In this document: one piece after another, positions 27,001 to 42,000 of the stretch | How the letters are laid out: each line of letters begins with the position of its first letter | Position numbering within the stretch: the first letter of the stretch is position 1 | NCBI GenBank assembly: GCA_914767715.1 | Contig: OU612069.1 | Span: 7,936,001-8,000,000 of the forward strand | Source of the DNA: Membranipora membranacea | Taxonomy: Eukaryota > Bryozoa > Gymnolaemata > Cheilostomatida > Membraniporidae | Length of the DNA: 64,000 nucleotides | Reading direction: 5' to 3' | Position numbers and translations under genes: made by a program | The notes under the pieces: generated by a model | What the model was told of the DNA's origin: nothing | The model's input: the letters and a program-made list of their open reading frames with translations, nothing else | Database searches by the model: none

Positions 27001-30000
27001 ATTTATTCCTCCATTGATTGTTTATTACAGATAGTGACTGAATGCCCTAGCTTCACAAGCTGTACAGCTGGGTTATTCTGTGTTCCTATGTGCTCTGAGT
27101 CCAGCGATTGTGGTGGAGGTCAAGTCTGTTCTGAAGGGAAATGTGCAGCCAGGTGTTCAACTCAACATGGTTGTGACACAGGGTATATATTCTATATTAT
27201 CTTTAAATTACTGGCAAATTCGTGCTCATTGAATTCACTATAACTTATTGAGGCTGATTGAGGGTAGAATGATCAACCCATTGACAAATAATTTGCACAA
27301 ACTGATCTACAAAATCATGGTTTGAATTAGCCACGGAGTGTTGAACTCTTAGGTGTCCATAATAATAGATAATTACGAAGATGATTAATTTCATACCTTA
27401 ATATTGAAGATCAGCTTGTGCAAATTATTTGCCAATTAGGTGACAGTGCTGAAATTGCAGAATCATAATCGTAGTTTGGAGCTATACAGAATTTAATAAG
27501 CGCACATATATCTGTGTGGCAGCAGTGGTTAAAGCAAGACACACCTCAACAGTTTTTGAACTGTTGTAGCTTTGAACCTATACGTACTCTGTTTTCCTAG
27601 TTTTTTTCACGGACAAACTAGATACTCACAAGATGCTATTCAAATTTATTGTACTGCCTCGATACTCAAATTTAAAGCTAATGAAGAAAACTTGTGATCT
27701 AATGAATGTTGCGAATATTAATGCTCTTACTAGGTTTGATGCAAACAAACAAGGAACATCTCTAGACTTGGTTGTGGTTTGCTAAAACATGGAAGAGAGA
27801 AGACAACTTACAAAGGGATTTATTAAACTGCTTTCGATTGGCTTGTGACTTGCAGATTCGAATGTAAAACTGGAAATAAACCAGTTTGTACTCATACATG
27901 CTCAGATAATCACCCATGTACTGATAAAGAGACATGTGACATCTACTGTCTCTCACCTATTGGGAAAGTATGTGATACAAACCAGGATTGTGAACTTCTG
28001 GACACATTGTACTGTGACAAGGACACTGGATTTTGCCGTTACATCAACAAATTGTTCAGTCCTTGTGGCTGGTGGCCACACTGTGGTAAGCATAATATTC
28101 TCAAAGTGGTTCTTCAAATCCCGCAGTCATCGACCACTGGGCTCAATTGATGCCCCAGGTATACTTTGACCTGCCTTCAAACTAAGAGCATCTTGATACC
28201 AAATATGGCAGCTGCGCCCTTAAGGCACCTTTATTCCTCAGCCTTCGAACAGAGACATAACTTGCAATTTCATCCCACATATTCGACCCACAATGATAAG
28301 GCAAACTCAATTGCATATGTTTTTAGAACACTATTTAAAAATACAGTTATAATCATGAAAGTGTTTTTTGTATGTGACATCATTTGCACACGGTCAAAAT
28401 TTCAGATGAAGAGCCGTTTATGAGTTCCTCTCTTTAGGGGTTTGATAATATTGAAACTAAAGTCTCATACACTAGTAGCAAGCGCTTTTAGCATGCCGAT
28501 TGCAATAAATTTCGAAAAAAACTTGAACAGTGTTCTTATATTTGTTGACCATTTGTACCTGTTTATTACGACAATCCCATTTTCTCTGTATTTAACTTCG
28601 TTCAGTGTTTGACAGTTTCATATTTTTGCACAATGAAAAGAAACTGAAACATCCCGCCCCCCTCCCTGATGAGAGATTGTTCACAGATTTATAAATTCAT
28701 TGTTATTTACAAACAATTACTAAATGAAACAAACTAACTAACAAACTAAACGAATTGTGTTTCAGGCCTAAATGAAGTATGTCATGTAAATGGTACATGC
28801 TCACTACGAGAAGATTGGGAGGGAAACCCCGTTGTCCATCCCTCATCAGTTATAAATACAACAAGCTATACTTATGAAGTGGGGTTAGTGAATGAACGTA
28901 AGTATACAAAAGATTAAAAGCAAATTTTACTTATATGATGGGAGAAGGAATGTTCCAATAAACAGATGTTTGAAATTCGCTTAAAACATCAATGCATCAT
29001 CATTGAATAGAATGTTGGATAAAATTTTCATAAAAACCAAGACTGGTACTTAATACTATCAGAAGACTGGAGTAGAGAAAGAAAACGCTACAGAACAAAA
29101 CTTGATTTGATAATTTTTCAGCTTGCACACTCAATATTCACTGCCGGCTTTACGAGTCAAAGCTACAAGAGTGTGTCTCCTATCACTGCTACTTCACCAT
29201 GTATGCTGTGTCAGTGAACTCTTCCTTAGGCATATTGGGTAAGTTACACTGGGTAAGTTACACTTTTGTGTCTAATAAAATAGGAAGACAGTTTGAATAA
29301 GTTTTCGAGATGATTGATATCATCCAGCAATCACATGCATAGAGTAGCTTCTTACCATTTGAGACTTTGTCTGTTGTTCTGTTGCTGTACAATATTAGGC
29401 TTTTTTGAAACAAATGTGTATAAAGTTTCTAAATTTCCGAGCTTGATAAATGACAGACCATTATCTTATGATAGATATGGTGTTTAGATATATTTAACAG
29501 CCAGGTAAATTTGTGTTCAAGCAGGCTGTAAGGTTTGAAAATATATAAGATATCCAAATCAGATATTTGCACATTATAATTTTCATATCAGACGACTATG
29601 ACGGTGATTATGATGGGCGTGCAGATAGCCCCCTTCCCGCAAGACTAGCGCTATCAGACGGAGTTTTGATGCTAACTTGCGCAGAGTCATCAGCATGTGA
29701 TTCTAATCAGATCTGTATGAACGGAGTGTGTGCCCTCAGGTGTAACTCTGATGATGATTGTGCCAATTTTCAGGTGACTACACAATGAGTTCCCTCACTT
29801 AACCCTTGTGATGAATCATTTTCTATCTTAAGTGACCTGCTAATCTAAAACAATCAGCTGTCATATGATATTTCAAAATAATCATCTTTCTTGTCATATG
29901 GACTCAATGTGGCCTTGAAGATTCAATGAAATTAAGACTGGGATTGTCAAAGCTGTTTTCCTAGCTAGTGAGCTTCAAAACAAGCACAAAATTGACCCTC

Positions 30001-33000
30001 TGGGACAACCAGAAGCTGTGTTATAAATCAATGAAACCGACTTTTTCAATATTCGCTCGTATGTTCGGAAAGCCTGGGTGTGAGGTCACATCAGGGTTTT
30101 CGACCAATATTTGACACTCTCCGTATATGGAACTAATAAAGTGAAACCTACTTTATTCCGCCGGATAATCTTCGTTACTCTCCTTCAATATTTTGTTTTG
30201 GCTTAAATTCTATGATGACACTGCATAAGTCTGAAGTTTCTAATGGTCGACGTGTGCGCAAAATGTGTGTTAATGACCCCATAGCCCCCTTAGGCCTTAC
30301 TTTGATAAGTCTTAACTATGTCGTCCTAGTTGGTCAATGGAGCTGTTCTTGTGCTCATTTTGAAGCTTATAGGCTGGAGTAGTTCTTCGTTAAAGGTAAA
30401 CTTTACTCTATCATGATTCTTATTTGATTAAGTATAAGGATTTTGTGGGGGAGCTCTCTTGGAATCAATTAAACTTTATTTGATGCTAATACGGATTTCT
30501 CATAATGAGCTAGAGTCATTATTATTCAAACTTCTTCCTGTGTGTATTTTTTGCAGCAATATAGAATTCAATGTCAAAAATGATTGCTATTCATACTGCA
30601 TATTCACTCACTCCTTTAGTCACAGTAAATGAATCACTATGTATTCGAGATCTGATATAATGATTGATTGATTGATTGATTTATTAGCTATCACCAACAT
30701 TAAATGTTGCGAAAAATGGATGCATATACTTTGTCATAATAAGAGCTTGCTACCAGTGTTTGGAACTATGAACTGTAGTACCTTTTGTTATTTGAAAAAC
30801 ACTTCCTGTGAATGCACAGGTTCTGGGTGTAAATATATAGAGGTTCCAGCTAAGTGATTTATTATTCTTTTCACTATATCACATAGAAATGCATTGGTGG
30901 ATTGTGTTTGGAGATTTGCAGACCTGACGATAATGATGTTCTGCATTGCTCAAATATAAATGACAGGTGCCTAGAAGGCCTTTGTAGAGATATCTGCAGC
31001 CAAGGTAATAACAATCATTCCTTATCTTAATAATCAGCATTGCCTTAGAATAATCTCACCAATTACTGAAAATTATTATAGGGACAGAACATACATCTGA
31101 GGCGTAGACTACCTAGCAACGATATTGGAGATTTCCCGCCTCACATATGTGGCTAGTATAAAACAAAATCCACTTCATATTCTCTACCAATTAATACCAC
31201 CAGTCACTAAAGATTCACATGGACAACTCCTTAATAATCGTTCTCGTACATCACTTTTCTCAAGGAGCCTTTTTATGCGTTTTTGTTAATCCTTCATTTT
31301 TGTTGACATGGTCTGATTTGTCTGATATGGACATTGATCGGTCAACATAAAGTAAAATGCAAAAAAACATCTGTAAAACAGTTCTGTTGGTCATCATAAT
31401 ACGGTCATTGGTCATTATGAAACAATTGACCGAGAAATCAGAATACTGCAAGCACAACTGTACCTACATAATTTATTGTAGGACTTGATTATATTAGATA
31501 AGTCAGTAGGTTGGCTAATACTTTCTTTGTTCTTTTGCTTACTAAATTTGCCTCAGCATGCCTTCCAACATACTTATTGATTCTGGCAGCAAGTATTTAT
31601 GTATTAATTTAGGTTTTCTATAGAGAAAATATTCATAGCTTCTCTAGGTTATTGTAAATGACTACCATGGTCCCATGCGTCGAATTTGTGGTTCCATTCG
31701 ATTTTGAATTATGAATGCTAACAATTTCAATGATGGAAAAACATGAAAAACATTACTCTTTGAAGGCTTTGTGTGCAAGCGCGCTATCCATTCAGCCACA
31801 CCGACTATTCGGAATTTGTTTGATTCAACACGGTATGTGTATTGGCGTCAAAAAAGTCATTCGTCGCAATCGGAATTTGACTTAAATGCCATTTCCATGG
31901 GGCGATTATTCCCGAACTCCTTAGGAAATCGCAACATGGGACCATAGTGATTGAATAGGAAGCACAGGTACTATAGATAAAAAATTGTTTCTGTTATTGA
32001 AAACTATTGTTAAGCCTTGGAATCGATTAAATTAGTTGGAGTGGTAACTTTTGGCCTGTACAGTACCTTGAAACCATACATACCCAACTTAGGAACAGTA
32101 GCCCTCACTCTTGCCTAGAAACTCTTTGAGTTTTCTCAATGTGAAATATTGCATGATGCTTCATTTTGTGTGGCAGAGGATAATCTGGAATACGGAGTGT
32201 GCCATGCTGGTATTGTGACAATATTCTGCAGCTCTGAGTCTGACTGCGTGAGTAATAACGACATCTGTGAGTGGGGTCGCTGTCAGTCGCCATGTGAGCT
32301 AAATTCTGATTGTACCGATGACCAATATTGTATCCTCTCTGTTTGCACTGTTGAATGCAATGTAAGTTGTGTCTTCTGTTCCTGTTCAAAACTAATATAA
32401 TTAATTTACTCTGCTTGTCAGAACCAATATGTTCAACTACAGATGGATCTGTATAATTTTCAAGTTAAAGGTCATAGTCTAGCCTAATTGCATGATGGCA
32501 GTTTGATTCCGGTATCACCTTCGCTAGGATTTGTTGAATCAATCTGATTACAGAATTTTTGCTGTGTTGATCAAATCACTAAATTAACTAACATTGCATT
32601 GTATTGTTGAAATGAGTGGTAACGGATGAGGCAGTAGTATCATAATTGATCTATTCATAAGAACTGCCTAAATGAAAATTGTTGAGACATTGTATTGTGT
32701 CCAAGCACTTAAAGGGTTAAAAGATAATTTTTATCTGCATCATAACGAGGCTACTACTACAAACATATCTTATATATGGTTCGGCAAACGAACCTGATTT
32801 TCAATTCTTGATCATGTCGCCTTTGTGAGTATATACTCTAGGTACTGCAAAAAATCACGGAATGAGCTTCCCATATTCCGCCATGTTATTGTTTGCGATG
32901 TTGATGTCTTCTATTGTCAGCAGGATAATGATTTAGACTGCATAGGAGGGTATAGAGCTAATTTATGTTATTCTGACCTTGATTGTGGATGGGAGAGGCT

Positions 33001-36000
33001 GTGTGTAGAAGGAGTGTGCTCACCAAAATGTGATTGTGACCCGGACTCTACATGTGAGGGTATGTGAAGGCAATCCTCCACTGTTTAAAAGAAGAACATA
33101 ATTAAACTCAAACGTCAAAAACATGAAATGTTGTTAAATTTTAACAGAGGTCAGTTCAATTAGGTTCTAATATTTACTTTAAAAGTAGGAACAGTTGTAA
33201 CCTGCATTTTGAAAAGTGGTGTTATCAAGTTTTTGTAGATTAGGCCAAAATTGTTTCAAAAACTTTTTTTTGATATGATACATCTAAGTTAATACTATAA
33301 TTTCACAAGACTCTTATATTAATGCTGAGTCATGACACGTTTGGTGACCTCTAATACCAAGCAACGAACATGTCATGACAAACAGCATGAAATCCATAAT
33401 TTAATAACTCACCTGCTATGTTACTATAGTCCAACAATGCACAGTGGAAGCTGGCTGGATATGTAGTGGTGATTTCAGAGGTTGTTCTAATGGCAATAAC
33501 ACTAATGTAGAGGTTGGAACAGGCGGAGGTGGCGGTGGTGTGCTTGGAAGGAGCTGTGAGGTGAGAGGTGGTCCAAATATCATATGATAATATTATACAC
33601 TTTATTTGTTATTCAGTGCTCCTTGCGGGCCAATGACAATATGCTTACATTGAGATCAATGATATGACTCGTCTATTTAGCGCATCCTTGTACATGGTTA
33701 GGGTGCGGAAACTAGGGTCATGTAAATAAAGAGCTCACCTCCATTAGCAGCATTGGTTGTTATTGGGATTCGAACCAGCAACCACTTGTAAAAAACATAC
33801 ATATGTGGCACACAATCAGTGAAGGAGGAACATTCTTGCTCAGACTTTTGGCACATGAAAGCTGCATTCCTTGGTTTAAATAGCATTAGTCCAGTGGCAG
33901 ACTACCAAAAATTGAAACGACACTACTTTTTCAATTTTACAGATGACTCAGAACAGGCTTCGAATGCTAGTATTTATTTGATTTTTATGGTGACTGAGTA
34001 TTGACTGTGCATTGACCCTCCTATCGTAAAACACCAATTTTTAATGCTCTGAGTGTGTCTTTTTAAAATTGTGTGTATTTTTAGGTTTCCTTTATAGTAT
34101 GATAAAAATAGTCTTTATAATGATATTTAGTGTGTAAAACAAAAGTTAACTCCTTCAAGTATCATCAAAAAGGTACGTAGTGTTGAAAAAATATTTTTGG
34201 TCATTGATGGATTCAATACAAAACCACCATAAATAAATCCGATCGATACAAACATTCAAAGTCAGTTTCGAGGCATCTGTAAACTTAAAAACGTAGTGCC
34301 GTTTCATGAAAGAACTGACAAAAACTTATAGTCCAAAAGCGTGAATGGAGAAGTTTTAAAATAGGAGGGGGCTGTCACCGGACTACTACACTCAGATGTT
34401 TTCAGTGTATTTATTTTATTACATCAGGTAGAACATCTGCAGATGATAGTTAATGCAAATATAACTGTGAATATAAAAAAATACATATATACACTTTTCA
34501 TAATCATTCAGTCTCCATGTATATATATATATATATATATATTTATTTATGGATATATATGTATGTATATATATTTATATATAGAGGTCACAGTATATAT
34601 ACATTTATTGATATAAATGTGATAAACTGCAAACGGGATACTACAACCTATAACTATAACCTAAACATTATGTCAGACTTGTATACCACTTCTGTATATA
34701 TTGAACCCCTTAGAACAGGGGTGCTCAAACTATGGTTTGTTGGCCAAATTTGGCCCACTTGCCATTTTTAGGTGGACCACTCGCCCATATTAAAACTCAT
34801 CCGCTGCGACTAGTTTATTTAGGCTGAAAGTTTACTCATCGCCTAAACACGCTTCAAGTCTTGTTGCATACACTCATTGGTGACAAAAGTGCCAAGTATG
34901 CATATGAGGAAATATGAAGCTGTTACAGCTACACTATAAAATACAACTAACAGAATCGAGCTAATCCCTGCAGGAATAAATGGCCTATGAAGATCAAAAT
35001 TTTTTTCGCGCTTTGCGCAGAACTAGGTTTCAACAATAAACTCGATACGCCCCTGACTGATAGCCTGCTTGCTTAGCACAAAAAAATCTAGCCCACTTCA
35101 ATATGCTAATTTTTAAACGTGGCCCACTGGCAAAAAAGTTAGAGCACCCCTGTCTTAGAAGCTCATATCAACTTAGCAGCGCGAAAGGCTTTATTGTTTT
35201 GATTACCCAAGGACCATGATATTTTATTGTTTTCCAGACAATTGAAGATTGTGAACATTCCAATTATTATTGTGATGAGGAATCCGAAGAATGTTTTCCT
35301 ATTGTACGGGTGATAGATAATGTGACATGTGATCAAGATTCTCATCCCTCATACTGCGGTGAGTGACAATCAGAGTACAAATTATATTCCAATATGACTT
35401 CTTATTATGCCTTCTTATGCAACATATCGCTGGCCTACATTCCAAAATGGCAGTTTGGTTCAAAAATTGAGAGTATGAAATTTATATCATTTCACTTTGT
35501 TGGATGACGTGAACATGGTGATGAGTTTCATTTTATCTAATTTTGCCTATGCTTGTGTATTTATCATACATGAGACAATTTTCATTAACAAAGTGTGGTA
35601 TTTGAAGAGATAAGTGCAACTTTATTGATTTGAAGGTTATTACAATTTGGCTTGCCGTTGTTGGTTTCTACTATCCTGAACAGCCAGGGGGTGTGGCCCA
35701 CAACAGCCAAATCAAGTAGTACAAACCAGTGCAAACGTGGGGCTTGAACCCAGGAACTTGCGATCGAGAATCTGACACCTCTATATACTCCCTAATCTTA
35801 CACATTAATGAGTGTTCGACGAACAACCATCTGTTTACAACTGGTTACAGGATTGAACAGCCTGTGTGTAGATGGATTTTGTGACTGTATAAGAAATGGT
35901 ATAGGTGTCTGCATAGCTTATCCTCCAGAAAGTTGCACCCCAGGAGAGCAAGGAGATTGTGAGGGAGCTTTGGTGTGCGATCCATCTTCACAATCCTGTA

Positions 36001-39000
36001 CCATACCAGACATAGATGAAGGCATTTCCACTGGTATTTTTCTTTATCGTTTGCTGAGGTTGATAGGATGTCTTAATAAACATTTTCCTTGATAGGATGT
36101 CTTAGTAGACACTTTTCTGAGCCTGAATTTGAACATATGTATGGCGTTGTCCTCTCTTCAGTTTGGTACTCCTTAACCTACACAGTGAGCTGAAATGATA
36201 CAAACTGCTCATAATATGATAAAATATCTTTTATTTTATTGCCTGTTCGGTTGACAAAATTCCTTAAATGTTTTGATGGTTTTTGTAGCTTAAACTGAGA
36301 TTATTCAGCTTTCAAACCCAGAAAATATTTCATCCTATTATGGACAGTTTCCAAGATACGCACATCTTAGCTTCTTTTTCTTATGCTGTGTGGTAACCAA
36401 ACTGGAGGGAGGAAAACTCTGAACATAGAATAACATTAAGAGCTTACGGTTCAAATTTTGTCTGCTATTCTTTTTTTTAGTCTGGTGTCTAAGCCATTGT
36501 CTTAATATTGAGAATACAAAATATGGACAGAAGATTATGTATAGAAACATTGATTTTTGCAGGTTGTATGTTTGACTCTCAATGTCCGATATATGCTGTC
36601 TGCCGCTCTGGATACTGCCTTCCCTATTGTTCAGTTAATTGTGAGAATTACCCTGGATTCAGCTGTTCACCTAGTGGTGTTTGCAGCCAACAATGTGAAA
36701 CAAGTGAGTTATTATCAGATGTGGATCTTTGACTATTACGATAGTTTACTACACATGGTTGGGGAGGGGGGGGGGAGAGTGGAAGAGAGCCAATGGCAGG
36801 CCATATGCTACTTTCCTGAAAGTAAATTTTACTCACTTTTGATATCTCTCATTTACCTGGCATTGGCTGTCTTTCCTACCCTACATCTTATCAGTTCAAA
36901 GCCTAACCATCGGCTCTCGACATTTGCTAAGTGGCTATAACAAATTTATTGTGACCGGAGCTTTGTTTAAGTTCAAGCATCAGCCAGCACTGAATATCTT
37001 GTTAAGGAAGCGCATGAATACAGTACAGTTTTGACTTTGTGAATGGAAAATGTGCCAGTCTCCATCCTTCTCCATACAATGTTCACGGGAACATTTAAAC
37101 TACTACAGGTTGATATTTGTTACACATGTCAGCAAAATAATAGAAACTGTTTTATAGCTACATTCCTTTCGCTTTGCTAGTTAAAACCTGTTTTGACTGA
37201 TTTTAGATAGTGATTGTGGAAGGCAGCAAGTTTGCTCTCTCGATGCTATTTGTGACACTCCATGTCAATCAAATAATGACTGCTCGTTTGGACAAGCGTG
37301 CGACAATGGGTTATGTAAGACTGCTCCCAATATTGATACGCTGTATGAAACATGTAACTTGGACGCTGACTGCGGTAGGTTCAAAACATTCATTACAATT
37401 CTCTGATTTATTTCATTTCTGTAACAAAACCGATTTGAAGTGCATGAATCGGTAAAAATTTGAGTATGTAATTGGAAGGGTCCTTGTTCCTAATACTTTT
37501 CCACGCAAGTGACAACTGGATCACCTACACATTTTGTCAGTATTTTTGGCAATTTGTCATTCATGGCTAATATTGAATTTGTCATTTTCATATGCAGGCA
37601 CAGCATCACGAAAACGCAGGTTCAGTTTCATTCAGAGCATCTTTCACCTACCAACATATGATGTAGCATCTGAGTGTAGAAAAGGAGTATGTGTGTACTC
37701 TCAGCAAGATGATTGTTCAGATGTTACGAACAACGGCAACGGTCCAGGTTTGATTCGAAGGAATAAGTATATCTTTTTATATCATCATCATCTTCATTAT
37801 CATCACCATCATTGTCATCATCACCATCGTCATCATCATCGTCATCCACCTCATGGCCCAATCACAACAACCAAAACTACCTCTACAATCACTTCCGCGG
37901 TCGTAGATTTCTTACTTTGTCTTTCTCAGCGTTGATATACTCTTGCCGGCATTGGTATAGGGTGTCCCTCATGTTATGCGATTGAAGAGGAATCGACTTC
38001 TCTCAAATCTGTTACCCTTTCGCTAGGTTTCACTAGCTCTAGGAAGCACTGTCAAATAAGCTAAAATTGTGTTCAAATGGTAATTGATAAGCCGAAATAC
38101 TCGCTCTGAATGGCAGTTGAATGTAGGCTGCTTGGCTGTCTCCATACGCATAGCCACTCAGAGTAAGCACATTACCTAATAAATAAATGGCCCCCAGCAC
38201 CCTTGAGTGTAAACCTCTCTTAACGATATTCATAGTATAAACAACTTGCCACTTTTGTTCATCAGTGTGGTACATTTTTTATCGATGTCTTTGCAGATGC
38301 GAATCATGAATGCGTATCAGATATAGAGTGTGCAGGTCTGGGGACTGCGGCAGTATGTGAAGGCACTCCTAAATCCTGTCGATCATTCTGTCAAAACAGC
38401 ATGTACTGCCCAGGTGGAATATGCACTTCAGTAACAAGGGTTACAGGGGAGACAATAAATGTCTGCATGGCACAGTGTACTAATTCATCTGCAGATTGTG
38501 ATTGTACAGACTCACAATTTTGTCTCAGTAAGTTTTTACACATTCCGCTCAAGTTTGGGCGGTGATGCAGTTTCAAACTAAAGAAGACTTTCCAATATTT
38601 AGAGTAGAAGATATACACATATTCAAGATAAGGCCACTTGATAATAGCTGAGGGCTCAAGAGCATTCAGTTTTTGGTGACATTCCAATATGGAATGATAG
38701 CGTAGTTGTGGGGATATCCTTGAATGGAAGTCAAAACCCAGTCCTTATTATCATAGCTCTTATTTCAATCAGATTTCTGGCTTGAAAATGCCACTCTGTA
38801 ATGTGGCAATATATCAATATAGGAATCTTGAACAAATAAAAACATGTTGTGATCTTGATTCGCCATTAATGTAGTTTATTCATGAACATTCTGATAGGAA
38901 GAATCTTTCGATGACAATCTAAATTTTTTTCATGTTGATTCTTGTCATGGTAGAAAATTCTTTTATTTCCAGCTGGAAGATGCTTCACACTTTGCGATCA

Positions 39001-42000
39001 ATTAAATAATCAAAGCAATGCATGCTCGGAAGCCGGGACAATATGTAATCCATATGCAAACTACTGCTCAGTGCCATGCTTGGTAAACCTACTCATATAT
39101 ATTATACAATATTATGCTTTCATTTAGACATGTAATCGCTAAATTACCGATGACCACTTCAGTGATTCCGCCCATATAATATAAACATGTGAACAAGTAC
39201 CTGAGAATCAAAACGGCCGATGACCTCAAGGTTGAAAGAGGCTTAGGGAACTAGCTCTGTCTGCTTGCCTTTTGTCTTCCTAGTTATACACAGAAGAGCA
39301 AAGTTCTGAGATGAGTAAGGTTTGCGTAAAAATATTTATTTGCAGGTAGATTCTGATTGCCGCTCTGATTTGGGAGTTATGTCAGCCTGTTTTGAGGGAT
39401 TATGTGTTGTCGGATGTTTCAGTGATTCTGACTGTGGAGGTTCTGATTTCGAATGCTATCAGGGTAAGTGAAGTTAACTATTGTAATCATAATGTATGCC
39501 ATATCTGAAATTCCTGCTGTACTACCTATTGTAATTAATTTTCAGTCACATAAGTTGTAGTAGTGTCTATGGCGTAATGACCACGAATAAAACAACTCCA
39601 AAAACTTTAACTTTATATGACCTGCTGAGGTTGATTAAGAAGACTCAAGTGTCTGGTGACGGTGTGAAATATTAACGTATTATCTCAGCAGCCCCAATTT
39701 GTTCAAATTGTGGTAATTTACGAGAAAATTTGCCCATTGTTGCCTTCTCTTTTCAATGTTTGCACAGAACAGGCCTGTTAGAACATCACGACACCCTGGC
39801 TTGCTTTTAACTTTTCCTGGTTCATGCGGTTTTTATTGTATTTTCATGGTGTACCATCTCACACTTAATAGGGAAAATTTTATATTTTATTTTCATAAGT
39901 TAATGTTTAAAACATTATTTCATTTCTTGGTGTAATAATTTTTCCTAGATGAGGCTTCACATAAGCACTAAATAATCATTTTATACCAAAGTTGTCTAGT
40001 GCATGATGGAACATTGTGAAGAGAGAGCAAGAAAGGAAACACTTTTCTAATCAGGCCCCATAAAAAAATGATTTAGAAGAGGTGCCGCTGAGATGAGGCT
40101 AATAAATTGTTTTTAATCTATGCTGCTCAAATTCTTTCTTCACAGAAAATTTCCCTTTTATTTTTACAGGTATGTGTTTACTGTACAATCCTGGGGAGAT
40201 ACCGTGTGCAGCTGATAGCGAATGTCCCGCAACTGTATTTTGCGAAGAGGCACAAGGAGTTTGTGTGTCACCATCTGACCCAAATACAAGCTGTCACAAT
40301 GTGGGGGACTGTGGATCACTTGCCTGGTGTAACACAGAGGGTACTTGTGAGAGGGCTGTCAACATCGGTGAATCTTGTGACGGAAGCGAAGACTGCGGTA
40401 TGCTTTGATAAACGATATTTCTATGCCTTCTCATTGCTTCTTTTGTTTCTTGTTTTCACATGGTCTTATTTGCTTCACGAATTGATCGGTGGTTAATAAA
40501 GTTCATAATATATAGCTAACAACAATATTCAGTAACATGCTCACAGTTATACATTGTTACAAGTATACTAGGTCTCATTGGATCTAGACCATAACACACA
40601 GGAGGTATACTGTTTGCTTGCAGGCAGTTTAACGATTCCCCTCTGAGTCATAAAAAAAACCAGTTATGAATGGCGAGGTTATAGTGTCTCAACCCCACAC
40701 TATCCTTAGGTTTAAGGGGGCCCGCTAAATAGAGTGATTAAATTAGACCATTGACATATCTTCACTAGGAATATGGTTCTTAACTACACGCCTTATCCCC
40801 ACCTATCTCCGCTCTGTCCTATATGAGTAGCGGGTGTCTGCCAGAGGCCTAGCACTATTCTTTATCTTCTGAGCTCTATTCTTCACTGAGAGAACAGTAG
40901 AGAGGACACTCATTACTGTAGCCACTGATAAATATCCATTCATATATATAATGCATTCATATCAATGACTGTAGCTAATAATGAACCTTGCGTGTTATAG
41001 GGCCATATGAAGATTGCAGGGGAGGTGAGTGTACCCCACAGCAAACTAACACAGGATTGGTGGCGACTGTATGTAAGAGTGAGGAGTGTGACTGCCGCTC
41101 AGAGAATATGCAGTTGTATGGAGGTACAAGGTGTGAATCGACGCCAACAGATACAGACGGTAAGCAGACCCGTAGTACTAGGGGAGGCAAGGAGGCACTG
41201 TCTCTCCTAGTAAGCTGAATATAGTGGCCTAATAAACACCACAATTGAATAATTCATGTTTGAATCAGCTTCTCTAGGATTTCCATTTGCTTGTCATAAT
41301 ATGTCTCAAATTGCTCGGCAAGAAGCTTACTGGTGATGCTTCTGACTCGCCTCGGACATTTGCCTCCCCTTCCATTTCCCCTAAACTACGGCTCTTGTAA
41401 AAGAACTTGAAGTATTGCAGGGTTTAAATTATTTCCTATTGAAGTTTTTTTGTGAGGACGGCTCTTTTAATATCGCTGAATCATAATCGAGGATAGTCTC
41501 TATAAATGAATGACGGGTAAATTGCCGATATTGACAACGAAACATCTGCTTCAAATAAGCCAGAGGTTGTAGTTCATGTGTGTTTTACAGTCCATTCTGC
41601 GTTTTCCACCCTTAAAATAGAGAGATTTATTATGAATAGTAGGCATCAACCAATCATTTTTGAGGATGGTGAGATGACACAATCGGTTAGTGCGCTTGCT
41701 TTTCACTGGCAGGCGATTGGTGCCGCAGGATTTGTGGGTATATACCTCTTAGGTGTAAAGAATTAAGATGTAAATTTAAAGCTGACATTGTAGATTGCTA
41801 TGACAGCGAGGAATGCCCTGGTTTTGCATGTCTGTCAGGTAATTGCTTTCTGGTATGTAACGGTGATGGCCAATGTCCGTGGAATCATCACTGTGTGGAA
41901 GGTTTATGTGAGCAAAGTTGTCTCAACTTGGACATACCAGGTATGTTTATAGTCAAGCTTTTGAGTATCTCCCTCCCCACCCTCTATCTCTCTTTTTTTC

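Larger units (their letters stand above)
1076..29773 (+). repeat. Tandem block copy A (38 exons, 2036 codons)
   Basis: Copy A starts by convention at its exon 1 and ends at exon 38; the distance from exon 1 of A to exon 1 of B is 29,811 bp. Exons and introns both align to copy B along the whole block. Its introns carry the long CAGCACC array and a 196-bp insertion that B lacks, and it lacks the TTAA element and half of the hAT-like element found in B. Exon lengths sum to 6108 nt, divisible by three. Confidence 0.93.

Noticed and set aside
31779-31815. A tRNA-Leu-like A box on the minus strand in intron 1 of B (and C)
   Set aside because: GTGTGGCTGAATGGATAGCG resembles an A box, but there is no B box at a suitable distance and copy A lost it; too weak to annotate.
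39346-39360. A one-base deletion that would frameshift copy B exon 12
   Set aside because: A first count suggested 117 nt, but the likelier reading of that line gives 118 nt with the same codons as A, so I do not claim a break.
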